Source: Fasciolopsis buskii (Eukaryota > Platyhelminthes > Trematoda > Plagiorchiida > Fasciolidae). Taken from it: a DNA stretch of 64,000 bases. The notes under the pieces were generated by a model. It ran no database searches, was not told the DNA's origin, and saw nothing but the letters and a program-made list of their open reading frames with translations. The stretch covers positions 19,370 through 83,369 of the forward strand of contig LUCM01010451.1 in NCBI GenBank assembly GCA_008360955.1, read 5' to 3'. Of this stretch, positions 10,553-23,042 are shown piece by piece. Numbering within the stretch: the first letter of the stretch is position 1; each line of letters begins with the position of its first letter. The position numbers were made by a program, and so were the translations under genes.

Positions 10553-13500
10553 GTGAGTTGGATTTTTCAGTAATTAGCATCCAAAATGTTTCTAAATTTC
10601 TTATTACTTCTTTTCGAAATTTGGTAATAGGTAGAAAATTGTTGAACCAAAGATTCTTGTTTAAAGGCCTTCTTCATGAAGCTGGTTTTGAAAACGGAGA
10701 CTGTTCAACTTGTGCGAAGCAGATCGACACTTCAATTAGGGATCCATATTGACAGGACTCTGTCGCGCGAGGACATAGGGAAGAATACAAATTAGTTTGA
10801 ATGGTAGCTGATGCATCGTCTCCTCAGTCCTCATTTTCATATTGATTAACAGGGGAGTTGAAATGATGCGGGCGCGGATGCATATTCGTGTGTTGTAATA
10901 GTCCAGCAGAGCACATCGATAAGCTGGTAACGTGACCTCAGGGATTTGCATAAATAATCAACCAATGAATTGTGAAAATAAGATAACAACTGAAATCTTC
11001 ATACCAGAATATTTTATAAGCTGGCGTACTGAAACAATCTAAGATTTTTTTCACTTTTTGATTACAGTTCAGACGAAGTGATCATGCACGTATTACAGAC
11101 TTCCTTGCTGCTCAAAAGTTGACGCGTTATTGACAAGCAAAATAAAAAATAAATAGGTTGAAAATTCCTACTGTCTGACACTTTGAATTACCTAACTCCG
11201 TTTCACGTTATTCACCACTTCTCTGCCCCGCCTAAAAAAATTTGTCTCTGACACAACCAACCTTATGGGTGATATTTGAATAACGATTTAGTCACTTCTT
11301 GTTAACTGGTAAATGCTCCTGTTCCCACCCGTCGCTCCCGAAAATTCCTTCGCGCCTGACTTCACCAGATTTAACCCGCTATTTATGGTGAAACGCATTC
11401 CGCTACGGTCAATATAGCGATATTATGCATTATGAACACTATATATCTAACTCTGATTTTTGACCTGTGTAACTTGCCATTTTTAGAATATTCCTATCAG
11501 GGTAAAGTGTTCATATAGAGGTGAACGGATCTCAGAAGTCAAAAAGAATTCACCTGAAAGTTCCATTAAACCGCTCTCATAGTTTAAAGAGCCTAAAATT
11601 GGGACATGTTTCAGGTGGGTCGACACGACATTTCGAAGCAAGTCAACATCAAAGTACGGTGCCTTGGACTAGAGCAAGCGACATCTGAATCAACCAGATC
11701 AAGTGGCTTTCCTTACAGGATATTTCAGCGGCATAATCGAAACCCAGACCGTAAAAATAATCTCGTTGGGAGGAGGTACTAGTCTTTTTCTTTAGCGTGC
11801 CCAAGGGGATAGACATATCGGACAGGGGCACTTTACGGTTCTCCGGCAGCATCATCCCACTTACTAAAATTTAAGATTGACAGATTTCAGCTAGACCCGC
11901 ATTGTATTCGTGCAAAAATAAGCCAAGTAACTCATCAATTAACTATTCAATTCCAATTCAGATTCAAGCTAACTGATGCGGACTCTAAAAACGTGAAATG
12001 AAGATAGGAGGACACCAGGACACAGGTGTTCCAAGCAATTACTCCTGTTTTATGGAACGTGACTATTCGATTTTATGCGAAGACTGAACCGGGTGCAGGT
12101 TTTCAAATTCCGATCTTCTTGGCGAGGTCGACCGGCCTTACTGATTGCGTTAAAATATGCAGTATTTATGGTTGGGCACAAAAGTTTGTCGTCCCATGAC
12201 GTAGTTTTCACAGAAACACGATGAGCAGGTTTTGGCACCTTAGCCGAATCTCATTTGCTAACTGCTTTCTCTGTAAAACTTAACATAATTGGCTTTCATT
12301 TTATTTTAAATCCAATCCTGAATCAATTTGTGCTTATCCGTAAGATTAATCCCAAAAATATAGTGAAATGAAATTTTGCCACTTCAGAAACTGTCAGCGG
12401 TTCGGCTTTGCAGCTGTTCAATGCAACAACAAACTTATACACTTTTTTACTCTGAAGCTGCAGCAGCTGTATTTTTCAAAATGGAATTAAACTTTTGATA
12501 GTTTCTGTATCATGCAGAATTGATTCATATCCTTGGCGCCTGTGATCATAAAGAAACAACTCTGTTGCAGGTATTGTCTTCTTTGGTCTGCGAGGGAAAA
12601 ATTGTCCAAAATCGTCGCAGTTCGCTGAGACCTTGGCTCGATACATCCGTGGATGTCAGTTGGTGTTTAATATATTATTCTACCGGCCTCCAACAGCTCC
12701 GCTCACAGCAAAACCTGTCAAGTAAGCTATTGGTTCTCAGTGGTTTTCGTGATAAAACCTTGTTTGCCTGGTGACTCAGATTTTCGCAAGAAACAATGCA
12801 GCCGTCTGTGCAATCAAAAACCGAACCCCATACAACAGGTTTGGTATACCCCTGACCGTTTCTAGGGGATGTAAGCTTTATTACATCAATTTGCTATGTT
12901 AGAAACACTCAGTTGTATGCTAATCAAATTGGTCGGAAAATGTATATCAGCAATAAAGCCGGCTCTGTTCGTTTACTGCGGCCTGAAGCAAATTAAATGA
13001 ATCCAATGGAATTGTGCTATGCTCTGTTGGTCTATGAAACCCAATATCAGGAAATAAACATTCGGTACCATAAGATTAGAGGGGTTACTGAAACCAAGGC
13101 TCCGAACTGGCACAGGGCAAACAGGTTCTGATACGTTGTTAGCGAAAACTGACAAATTTCACATGAAAATAAAATGTTGACTGGGACGCGTTACTCTTTG
13201 TATTTCTTCCCACCAAAGTAGCGGTAATAAACGAAAACATTACTAGGCTGTGTATTCTTATTCTGCTCATTATATTGCAATTTTGATATTGCTTGCTGTT
13301 TTCGAAAGGCACTTCCTAATGTGCTCCCTAAAACAACTGGTCTTGTAACATTTCGCCCTCAAATTTTTTTCTACGCCAGATAGAGAAACTTCCCATCATT
13401 TTTCTCATATGCGTTCTCTGTGACAAGTAAAGGGACACCGGTCTCGTTGAAAGCACAAGGTGCTCTGCAGCTACTAGTGACGAAATATTAGCTTTTACCG

Positions 13501-13990
13501 TTTGGACATGTCTATTCGTGACTACATCCTGCCGTAGGCTAAACATGAAACCACACCCGCTGCTAGTTAGGAAACGAGACGAATAAAAGCACAAACAGTA
13601 ATAAAAATAAAAATAAACTCTGAAAATCACGTCAAAAACGAAACGGTGACGAAGCAGCTGACCGCAGAAAATCAACATAAATCTAGAGTGGATATCCTGG
13701 CGATTTAGTCCACCATTTCAGGTTTACAAAACCCTTATCCAAGACAAATTGACTAAGCCCATCACCAACGCATATCTGAGTTGGGACGCGATAAACATTA
13801 CAAAAATTACATTAGGCGAGCACAGCCCATGTTCCAACGCCTAAGAAAAGTAAAGTCCTGGGGTTCCGATGAGAGATAGGAGTAATTTCTTTAGTATTTT
13901 GCCAACAAACTTAGAACCACTGATGCTCAATTTGCTTATCGTCTGAGTTATACGTCGAGGATATAGAAAATCAGTCCCACGCGTAATAAT

Positions 13991-14008
13991 TAAGTAAGTA
14001 AGTAAGTA
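13991..14008 (+). repeat. (TAAG)n tetranucleotide microsatellite
   Basis: Four to five tandem TAAG/GTAA units, inside intron 3. Confidence 0.85.
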
Positions 14009-15858
14009 GGTAATCACATTTTTTCTCAGCGGTTGCCACCAAAAGCAAGGACTTGGGGTCATGGTGAAACAGTGATTTATCTACAGCTGCATAACTTTGA
14101 ACTATTTCGGTGAAACAGATGTTGGAGGGGCATGCAATAATGTGCATGACCATTTTCAGCTTTTCAATAAAAAACCAAACACAGCATAGTTAAACTGACA
14201 TAAGCAGACAAGAAAAACCATGAGGATAGGGGTTTCTCTATCTGTTTGCGGCGCGGACCCACCACTCTCCATTCGAAGAGGGAGTCTATGATAAGCAGTT
14301 GGGAGTTGGGTATCAAGGTGGCCGGGTTATTTGTGACAGTTCATAACGGTTTTTTGAATCGCGACAACGTAAAACATCGTCCATCCTTCAGGGATTATTA
14401 AGGGACCCTTTGTACCGCTAGCACTGGTCGACTGCTATGGGAAATAACTTCCACGGGACTTAAATGCCGTTGAAGATAAAAAATATTATCCCGTACTAAA
14501 TGAACCCTGCACAACTGAGAGGATTCAAACGGTGAAACCGTCCAAGTCAGTTGTCAAGATTAGGTTTATAAAGGTTCTCCGTGAAGAACTAAGTCACCTT
14601 CACATGGATAAATCGTTGCGAGCGAGGGTCCGCAGGTCTGAAGAATCAGTGACGAATGAGTGCAGTAGCGCGCAGTGTCAACGTTTGGAAAACAGTTGAC
14701 AACCAGCCTGGTTATCTCTGGTTCAGAGGTCCGACTTGTACATTATTTTGACTGTTCGCATCCTGGTTCCGCCTCAGTGGATGCACCCTGCTGATGATTC
14801 CGAATAAGCTGAATAGATCAGCTGCGCAGGGATTTTATGTTTTAAATTGCAACAATGCATGATATACGATTTTGCTGACTATTTGACCTTCCCGATACTG
14901 AAGCATTCTAATTTTAACCGTTTAATTGAACTCAATAATACCTTGCAACGTCGAGTTGACAGTGCCTGGAATCAAAATATTGCCTGAGACTGCATTTTAA
15001 GTGAAATAGATTGATCTACCATGCAGTGTTGGTGCTCAACTAAGCACTCAGGTGCCACAAAATAGATATAGCTATTTCATTACTTTGAGGAACCATCAGC
15101 AGAGCATATCCTTCGCCTCCAACATGAGGCACAAACTTGGGGTAAATGATTTTCAGCCCTTCCTTCTAGACATTACGCCAAAGGGCAAGCTCTCAGTGCG
15201 AAGGAGTTCGACCCAGAATAGCCGTCCCGTGTTCGCTTTCAGGTTCAGGCTTGGTAGACATACACTTTTGATGTTTTCTAAGAACGATGCAGTACAATGT
15301 GCCTGTATAAATTCATAATAGTGAGCTAAGTGTTGATGTTTGATGGTGAGCAATTTGTGAATCATAAAATCTCTTGATGCCATCGACGAAAATGGTCCAC
15401 ACGGCAAAATGCAATGGGGCCGGAAAGTGCCACGTACATTTTAGCACAAGCATATATTTGATCTTCGATATAGACAAGGTCTAATCATTTCTGACTCGTT
15501 TAGTCTATCTGTTGAGATTCTTTAATGACACGAAAGTTGGCGAGACGCTGGTGGATAAAAACAATTCCACTGTCGGATTATGCCCTTCAAAATCACAGTG
15601 CCAGTACTATTTGCCGATTTTGTTCAATTAGGTCCAATTCGCCAAATGTTTCATGTCATCATGTTTGCCGCAAGTGGCCTCACCGATAGAACATGACGAT
15701 GTGAGGATCCCTGGGCGGTTCATGCATGTTAATCCAAGTGGTTTTGCCACTTGCTGTGGTTTCTACATATCAACCCTCAGGTAGCATCATACTTACGTTA
15801 CGGAACGCAGAAAAAGAGAAATTGCTAAATGCAAAGTACGGTACTATCAAATGGAATT

Positions 15859-15881
15859 CCCCCCCCCCCACACACACACAC
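15859..15881 (+). repeat. C-run followed by (AC)n repeat
   Basis: Eleven C residues run straight into six AC units inside intron 3. Confidence 0.85.
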
Positions 15882-16709
15882 CTGGAACCGAGAAGCTGAC
15901 TGAGACGAAAATCCAGAATGCGAATCAGTATTGATGTGCCCTATCTTTATGGATGTCACACAGCCTCCACTGGTATTTCGAAATGCTACATTCTAAAATG
16001 TGATTATATCACACTCGGCTGCGCTTCATCTGAACATAAAGATCATATAATTCCTCAAAGAGGAACAGCTAACAGGAATATGAGTGGAAGTCTGACAAAA
16101 TAACTAATACCGTCTGGTTTTAAAACTGGTCAGTTTACTCACCTCATTTAAGCAGATGCAAGAACATCTTGAATAAATCTGACTGAGTCTTAACGTAGAA
16201 AAGATGTTCCTATTTGTTGTGGGTAAAGAAGCAATGCATGACCCATTCCGTGTGAGGTACCTATCACTAAATCGATCGGACAAAAGTGATTTTCTGGTGA
16301 AATGGGTGAGGTCCAGTCATTGCTGAGATCAATAATGGTCGCAGTGGATTGGTCTGATGGATTTAACGTTTTTATCGAAATTATCTGCAGGCCAAAGAAA
16401 GAGACTCATTATCTTACTTCTTCGTTTATGGCGGTCTGAATTTCCTCTGCTTCTGTGACTGTCTTTTGTGATGGAGTTATGTTCGTAAACCGGTTTCATG
16501 TATCTCGAGCAAAGCTTCTTGAATAAAGATAAAACGTGGCTAGCTTAAACAGATCCCAACCATACCGACCATGAAAACTCTTAACTGGTCGCCGCATTTT
16601 GTTGCTGAATGAGTGTCACTTTGGTGCTGCGAGTTACCAACCGACAATGAAAGTGCGTTTTTTACTTAATCTGATTTTAGGCAATGATATCCCGAGTATT
16701 TCTGCGTAG

Positions 16710-16824
16710 ATTTCGTTCAACAAAATCCTTCATGGAACATGCCTCATTCTAGGTGGGTCTGCATGCGTGTAAATTTAAACGGCCTAAACAGGGTAATAAC
16801 CCAGTCGACCGGTATGAGGTTCTT
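16710..16824 (+). CDS. KIDINS220: KIDINS220-like exon 4: loop between TM2 and TM3 (inferred small exon)
   Basis: This 115-base exon was placed by phase and by alignment with family members as I remember them. Starting at 16710 (acceptor tctgcgtag), it completes the G left by exon 3 to GAT. It ends with TT before donor gtttgt at 16825, so the next exon's first A gives TTA. The frame has no stop. It encodes NPSWN near the start, matching the ESWNW that follows TM2 in vertebrate KIDINS220. It ends in TGMRFL, matching PVRFL before the conserved helix. The spacing to the next exon also fits within two residues. The acceptor and the gtttgt donor are weaker than those of the other exons. A continuing open frame in phase 0 runs to 16945, but its later part matches nothing. 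Confidence 0.6.
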
Positions 16825-18021
16825 GTTTGTGCCGGTCATCGGCTTTATCCACGTAGAGGATCCCCGAAACGTGCTGATCAAAAGCGTAATAAATTCGCCG
16901 GTTTTGCATCCGCAATCTGAAAACGTAGGCCTATGTTATCTTTAGATCAAAGACTGCTAACATGTAGCAGAAATTTCCCGAAGTTTTTCACACCTATACT
17001 GGCCCATTTACAAAGTTCGAACAAAGTGAACTGAGTTGATGACAAATTCTTTTTGATAAGCTCTAACCCATAATCATGAGTGTATAAGAATTTGTAAAAA
17101 TAACTTGATTCGTGAAGGCACAAAGCAGATAATATCAGCTTTTCCACATTGACTGCTCACGTTGATAGCATTGGTTTCACATCTTTTGGTTCCTTCCATA
17201 CAAGAATTGTCCCATCTGAGTCCGTATTCTCTTGGAATAAGTGATTTTCACTTTGAAAGGTTTAAATCACGGTGTTCCTCTTGCAAAGAAATCGGTCGGT
17301 GTGAATTACGTTGAATTCTTCGTGTTTTATTTTAGTTTTTTTGGGTTTTCCCCAATAAACTGGAAGTTTAATGGTCCCTTCTGTAGGGATTTTCAATTTA
17401 TTATATTTGCATTCGATTTTCCAATACTTCCCGCTCTTTTGCAATTCTGAGTAGGTGGTGGTATTAGGTAGCAAACAAAACATGATCACATAAATGCAAG
17501 GTTAGCGGTTGCGAAAAAGTGAACTAAACTGAACTGGTCCAACTGACAATGTTCCATTGTAGACTAACAATAGCTGTCATTGAATACGAAATCGCCAACA
17601 CAGTGAGTTTCGTTGTAAGTAACTTTGACCATCTACGTACATTACGCACTCATTAGCCTCATTGCCAATTAAGAGTTATTCGAGTGATTCTAACAACTCT
17701 ATTGACCAATGAATGAATCAGATCGTCAGACCTAACACCTGGTCAGACTGTGGTGCCGACAAAGTAAAGGAGCAACATCGAACGAAGAAGATAAAATATA
17801 AATATATGATATCATACACAGAAGAATAAAATGAATTACTCTTAATTGTTTTGCGATCGGTATGCATACTTGAGACGAGACAGATGTTCCTTGACGTGCA
17901 AAATTTTACTCAACCCTGAGTCTTTCTCCCGAATATAGTTTTGGCTAATTTTCCAAAACCGAAAAAATACACAGTTGAATCCAATTTATTTCCCACATAA
18001 TGCTTATTTCTCTATTTCCAG
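16825..18021 (+). other. Intron 4 of the KIDINS220-like gene
   Basis: A phase 2 intron of about 1.2 kb ending in tctatttccag. No further features seen. Confidence 0.6.
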
Positions 18022-18167
18022 ACTGCTTCCTATTAGTCTGAACTTGACCGGATGTGTAAGCGGCATAGAGGCAGCAGCCCAAATGACGGAAAAACTGTGG
18101 CAGTTCACTGAAAAGAAATACGGTCGTTTGGCTGTGAGACTTCAGTGGGCAAGCAAGGACGATTTCA
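18022..18167 (+). CDS. KIDINS220: KIDINS220-like exon 5: conserved cytosolic helix before TM3
   Basis: A strong acceptor (tctatttccag) and donor gtacgt bracket a 146-base exon, phase 2 in and phase 1 out. It encodes GIEAAAQMTEKLWQFTEKKYGRLAVRLQWA split over the exon body. The second half corresponds to the family's ACEREFGFLATRLFRVFR block, the amphipathic helix that precedes TM3. EKKYGRLAVRL keeps the aromatic-Gly and Ala-x-Arg-Leu spacing. This is one of the better conserved parts of the KAP membrane region. Splicing to the next exon creates AGT (Ser) and continues without a stop into the basic stretch before TM3. Confidence 0.8.
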
Positions 18168-18712
18168 GTACGTACAATAGAGCGTGTTATGCATTGTCTA
18201 TGTGGTTCAACTCAGTAACTGATCCTAACTAGCTGACTGGAGTCTTCCAGGATTTTGTGGCTAATCAATCAGTCAATAGTATCTGACTTGGACATGTGGC
18301 AGTCGAAAGGGTCGATCGATTCTAGACCACAAAAGGCTTCAATACGTTCTTAAATCATACAAAGCGTTCATGTCAATGTGTTCACTAAGTGTATTAACCA
18401 CAAATTTAGATCACTTTGGAAGTAGGAAGAATTTGATGAATTTCTATTTCATCTGGAACATTGGTGTGTATGTGTGTGCACTGATACCTTGAATCATAGA
18501 TCCGCAATTTAGCCAATGTTTTCGCAAACAGCGTTTCGGGCGAAATCTGAAAACTTCCATTCTTATGCACACCAGACGATTATTGAAATGTACTTTCATT
18601 GGTAAAATATTTCAAATTGGTAACCATGCGACGCGTGCGTTTGTGCTTACAGCTGAATTTGTTCCCACATATATCTCGATGACTTCTATTTTCGTTTTGC
18701 CACCCGCGACAG
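18168..18712 (+). other. Intron 5 of the KIDINS220-like gene
   Basis: A phase 1 intron of 545 bases from gtacgt to cgcgacag. Its 3' half lies in an open frame continuous with exon 6, but that part shows no similarity to the family. Confidence 0.7.
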
Positions 18713-19168
18713 GTAACAAATCTCACAAGTACAGAAAATACTGCTGTCTTCCGTTGTGGTTGTGGCTGGTTCTTAGCCTTCTGTCTACACTCACTCTCGC
18801 CACATTGATGGTTGTACGGAGGCAACATGTTCACAACGTCCCTAATGACACCATTGTTAGACAGTCAACCAACGCGCCCAGAGAAGTCACAACTCGGACT
18901 CCCGATTCACACATGGTTCAAGAGTATCTGATCAATGTGTCCATCGTATGTGCAGTATTGTCCACTTTCAGCGGTTTGGCTCTGCTGACAGCTTCGATTC
19001 CGTCTATTTTCCGACTAATTCATGGACGTCCGTTTCAAAGACGTAAACAAATTAATCCATACGGAGAAACGGGAAAATTAAATGAGCCCCAATTCGATGG
19101 ATGCTACGGGACAGATGCGGCTAGATGTGACCCAGTCAGTTGTATGCGTTTAGATATACGAGAAAACG
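18713..19168 (+). CDS. KIDINS220: KIDINS220-like exon 6: TM3, extracellular or lumenal loop and TM4
   Basis: Acceptor cccgcgacag and donor AACG|gtatgt enclose a 456-base exon, phase 1 on both sides. The product starts with NKSHKYRKYCCLPLW, clearly matching the KKWKKTCCLPSF block that leads into TM3 in animal KIDINS220. TM3 is about LPLWLWLVLSLLSTLTLATL. A loop of some 45 residues with several Thr, Asn and Ser follows. TM4 is about YLINVSIVCAVLSTFSGLAL, extended by LTASIPSIF. A basic stretch, HGRPFQRRKQ, marks the cytosolic side. The loop has at least one Asn-x-Thr/Ser (NDT). This exon and exon 3 together give the two transmembrane pairs expected for the family. Confidence 0.88.
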
Positions 19169-20553
19169 GTATGTACTAATGTCTATCGAATCCATTTATT
19201 TGGCGATTGACAAGTCCCTGATAATACAGATTTTGAGAATTTCTATTTTTATTGATTTTGATCAAATGACATGAAGCTGCAGTTATGATGAATCCAGTTA
19301 ATCCTACCACAGAATACCAGTGACCTAAATTGAATTTCTGAAGGAAAAATTATGTACAAATTCGGTTTCATAGAATTTTCAGATTGATTTCACTGGTAAT
19401 CAGCCCCTTTATAGTCCTGTCTTCTTTCCGACGTTTTTCAGCTTTCCTTACCTCATTTGATCCTCTTTGAATTATTTCTAATTCGCATGTGATAATTTTC
19501 ACCTTTGCTCCTGCTAATGACTAAGCCTTGCACATTCACTCATATTTCTGCAGATCCATTGAAGCTAAGGCAAGTTAGACTTACAAGGTACCCTTGTATG
19601 ACTTTCGTGTTCCGTTTTAATTCCGAGCCGATAGGCACCGTGAAGCTAAAAGAATGTTATGCGGAAATCTCGGTCTGATTACACGGTTTACACACAGTGG
19701 GGCGTCATTCTAGGTAAATGCACGAAGTACTAAAAGTCAAAACACGAGGGTATCCATTTTGTGGAGGTGGACTGAATGGCCGTACCTCTAAAGTGATGGT
19801 TAGTAAAATATTTCTTTGTGGATATAAATGTCCGAATTCCCTCACTGGACCATGTCACAAAGATTCATGATATTTGCCAGTTCAGAAATAAAACGGCCAT
19901 GTATCCGAGTGACAGCCTTTCTGGCATATCCTTACTCAACCTACACACCGACGGCTTCACCCAGACTATTAGCAGAAAGCCAAGGAACCAAGACCTTTTG
20001 AAGAATATTTTCCAGCAGTTTTCATTAACATATGCACCATTCTGATCTCCTTTGTCCACAATGTAAGCTACTTAATCATTGGTGATTACTGAAGTAGACC
20101 CTATTTTCCAAGAATTAACATAAACCATTTTGCATCTTCATAAGACTACTAGGTTCAACAACGAGACGTTATAAGAAGCAGCATCCGACAAAACTATCAC
20201 TCACAAGGATGAATTGGGCTGAATTTCGCATCATTTTGGCTAGTCTTGTAAAGAGGTTTTCATTATTTGCGGCCCGCATAGCTGGAGTAACCGTTCTGCT
20301 TTTATAGTCATTCTTGACAGATTTGATAACAGTTAGGAAAATTTTTATTTACAAGAATTCTGATTGCCCTCAAAAAAAAGAGAAACGAATTCGGGAAAGC
20401 TCTTTGCTCTTTAGATTCGCAAACTTTCCAGTATGGTGAACGGGCCTTAGAAGCACAGAAGAGGGAGCTTGGCCTAAATGTGATGGTTAGGTTGAGTACA
20501 TGTTCTTTTTTGTCTGACTTCGTGCTTGCTAATTTGGATTAGACGAGCGCCGC

Positions 20554-20592
<39 letters not shown>

Positions 20593-20798
20593 TGTTTAGA
20601 ATATTCCAGAATTTGTTTGTTTATGAAGCCAGTGTAAGGGCCATCCATAATAAATGTGAACCAGATTCTCCTCTTTAAACCTCGCCCACCAGTAACTGAT
20701 ATATTGGTAGTGTCTTCGATTTCAGCGGACGAAAGACGTTAGTTTTTCTCTCACCAATAGCTGCCCGCACTAATTAAGGCGTAAATACTTTTTTACAG
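19169..20798 (+). other. Intron 6 of the KIDINS220-like gene
   Basis: A phase 1 intron of 1,630 bases ending in cttttttacag. It contains an AT microsatellite at 20561-20588 and no recognised gene. Confidence 0.75.
20561..20588 (+). repeat. (TA)n microsatellite
   Basis: Fourteen tandem TA units inside intron 6. Confidence 0.9.
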
Positions 20799-21958
20799 GA
20801 AGATTCGATGACCTGCACCATCTACAACAACAACAATCATTCCCAATTCAGCTCACCTCGGCTGCCACGGTAGCTGCGACTGCAGCAGTTGCTGCTGTCA
20901 CTGCAGCGGATAGGCAGTGGCGATTGATTGAACAGGAAAAGAAATCTAGGCAAGTTCGTCAAAAGTTTCGCAAATCAAGCGGAATCAAGGCTGTCCGCCA
21001 ATTATTCTCTCCAAGTAAAGCTGTTCTTCAAGCAACAGAGGACATTGAAAGCAACTCGACGGAACGCAGTTCACAATCGAGAAGTAGTAGTAACAGTGTT
21101 TACAATCTGCATTGTCGAGCTGGATCACAATCAGGATCAGACAGTGCAAACCAATTGCCTGGATTGACCAACCCTCTTTTTCACGACGCAGTCATGTTTG
21201 AATCGGGCGAGTTGTTAATCCGAGATCAGCATCGTCAAAAAAGGCAAGATTCAAAACGCGTGAATGCGAGTGAGCAAAACAAAGAAAATAGAAGCCGCAA
21301 AAGAAAGTCAAAATCAGCCGAGATGCAAAATCTCCTTAAGTGGAAGTATCTTATTCGTAAGGGATTAATGGAAGCATGCAAAGTCCTTTCCTTGATTGAT
21401 AGTCGCCTGGGTGATAGACAAACTCGTGTTATATTCTGCATCAACGCGACCAATGGTCTACCTGCTTCTCCAGCTTCGTTGATAAAACTGGCCACATTCG
21501 TTCGCTTAATTGATCGTCTGGCTATGCAACCACCATCTGGTGGTACCAGCAACGATGTGCCTGTTCTGTTTGAGCCCTATGATCCTGATAGCGAAAAAAA
21601 CGTAAGTGAGTCAAAAAACCTCAATCCGAATGCATTACGTACCACTTGGACTCCGAATATCATGGTGCTTTTAGTTGCTCCAGTACCGCATATACCCACA
21701 GGGGATGGCACTCACACCGATTCACACAGCTCTTACCCTCTGCGGCAGAAACAACAGCACAGTAATCGTGATTGCCTAAAAGGTTGTACCTTGTCTGCCA
21801 CCACATTCCCCTGGACTAACTTCAAACTCTGGTGGTCTATTCACCATGTGTGTCATTTGCCCATCTACTTGGAACAGGAACCTTCCGGACATCGGCTGTT
21901 TGAACCTTCAAGATCGCATCCAGTCACCGGATCACCAATGGTACCGCAGCAAATGTTT
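20799..21958 (+). CDS. KIDINS220: KIDINS220-like exon 7: long insert and second half of KAP domain with degenerate Walker B
   Basis: The exon runs from acceptor cttttttacag to donor TTT|gtaagt, phase 1 in, phase 0 out. It encodes about 386 residues. The first 60 hold a Gln run and an Ala/Thr/Val-rich tract. Then comes a Ser-rich, basic insert ending in ENRSRKRKSKSAEM. Homology resumes at WKYLIRKGLMEACKVLSLID, equivalent to the helix before Walker B. The strand that carries Walker B (21425-21457) reads RVIFCINATNGL where the family has RLVVIIDGLDAC, so both aspartates are Asn. NIMVLLVAPVPHIP replaces the FIAIFASDPHIII segment. SIHHVCHLPIYLEQ matches the highly conserved NIVHLPVFLNS block, which fixes the assignment. 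The catalytic chemistry is thus probably lost while the fold remains. Confidence 0.9.
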
Positions 21959-22957
21959 GTAAGTAACGTGTGTGATTTTTTAATACCAAATGCGGTGATA
22001 ATAAAACGAAGTAAGTCTGAAAAGTTATATCTGTTAACTGAAGCAGGTAGTCATTGAAACCATTTGTTGTGCAATGGATGCAATGGGCGAACGTTTTTGG
22101 GGTAGGGAAATTAAAGAATGAGGAATTGCTTGACGTAACTAAGTGAACAGTTATGGTCATGTTATTCAAGTGCCTCTCGATAAAACATTCGTTTGCCAAG
22201 ATTTTGGAACTCTCTGTGGTACTTATCTTAAGTGTGAGTGGCTTACTTATACCTCATTACAAGAAAAAATAATACACAGTGATGTATTGTGTCTGAGTGA
22301 CGGACGAGAACCGCCAAATTGTGATTTCCGTTGCTACCACCTATGCGATTCGTAATACCTGGCATTGGTTACCTGATGGCATAGGATTTTGTTTGCGAAG
22401 AACAACGCCCGCGGTGTCGTCCGTTCTGTCAGTTTAGTGTATGCTGCTTCCGTTCATCTGAACATTGGTATACTGCAGAAAACCACTGTTTGTCTACGCA
22501 GATGTATTTAAGCTTATCGTTATTTGTGTCATATTCTGAAACCGATCCGAAACAAAATTGTCACGGGCTCAATTTGTGGTAAGATGAGGCGCGCAAGCCC
22601 TGAGACAAAGCCCATAGATGGCACCATGTAGAAGGTGGTTCAAGAAAATCGGTAGGTCCACTACAAAAGCTTGAGAATCAAACAACGCCGAGGATACCTC
22701 TCTATCGGGGATGATATGGTCAATTTCACCTGAGTTTTCAGTCATTAATCTGTAAGTCAGTTCATTAAATTTACTTAAAGGTGAAAACATGCGACTCATT
22801 TACTGAAAACAGTCGCTCGCTAAACAGAAGCGATTGATGGAATGTATGAAAGCGTGAGATAATGATCCAGTTGAATATACGTACTGATAAAAAGATCCTG
22901 TTGGTCTCTGGGTTTTTAATGGCCGACTAAATTTTGCAGCAGACATTTTTTTATTTA

Positions 22958-23042
22958 TCTCAGTCGGTAGGTTAGGGTCATGTATGCGGATACCGAAAAC
23001 GACTGCAGCTGTCGTCTCCAGTGCATGTTCAAACTCCCCTAA
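22958..23042 (+). mobile_element. tRNA-derived SINE-like element with A and B boxes
   Basis: A pol III A box-like TCAGTCGGTAGG lies near 22960 and a B box-like TGTTCAAACTCC near 23025. The spacing of about 65 bases is a little longer than in a tRNA. It does not fold into an obvious intact tRNA, so I read it as the head of a SINE. Full limits are unknown. Confidence 0.45.

Larger units (their letters stand above)
10553..16709 (+). other. Intron 3 of the KIDINS220-like gene
   Basis: A long phase 1 intron of about 6.2 kb. It contains a TAAG microsatellite (13991-14008) and a C-run with a CA repeat (15859-15881). From 14.2 to 14.8 kb the base composition is higher in GC and looks like an old repeat, which I cannot classify. 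I found no further exon between TM2 and the next assigned exon. Confidence 0.55.

Noticed and set aside
10553..10752. Continuation of the exon 3 open frame
   Set aside because: Family similarity ends at the strong donor at 10553, and the downstream residues match nothing.
18565..18712. N-terminal extension of the exon 6 frame
   Set aside because: The next exon joins in frame only at 18713, and the upstream residues lack similarity to the KIDINS220 loop.
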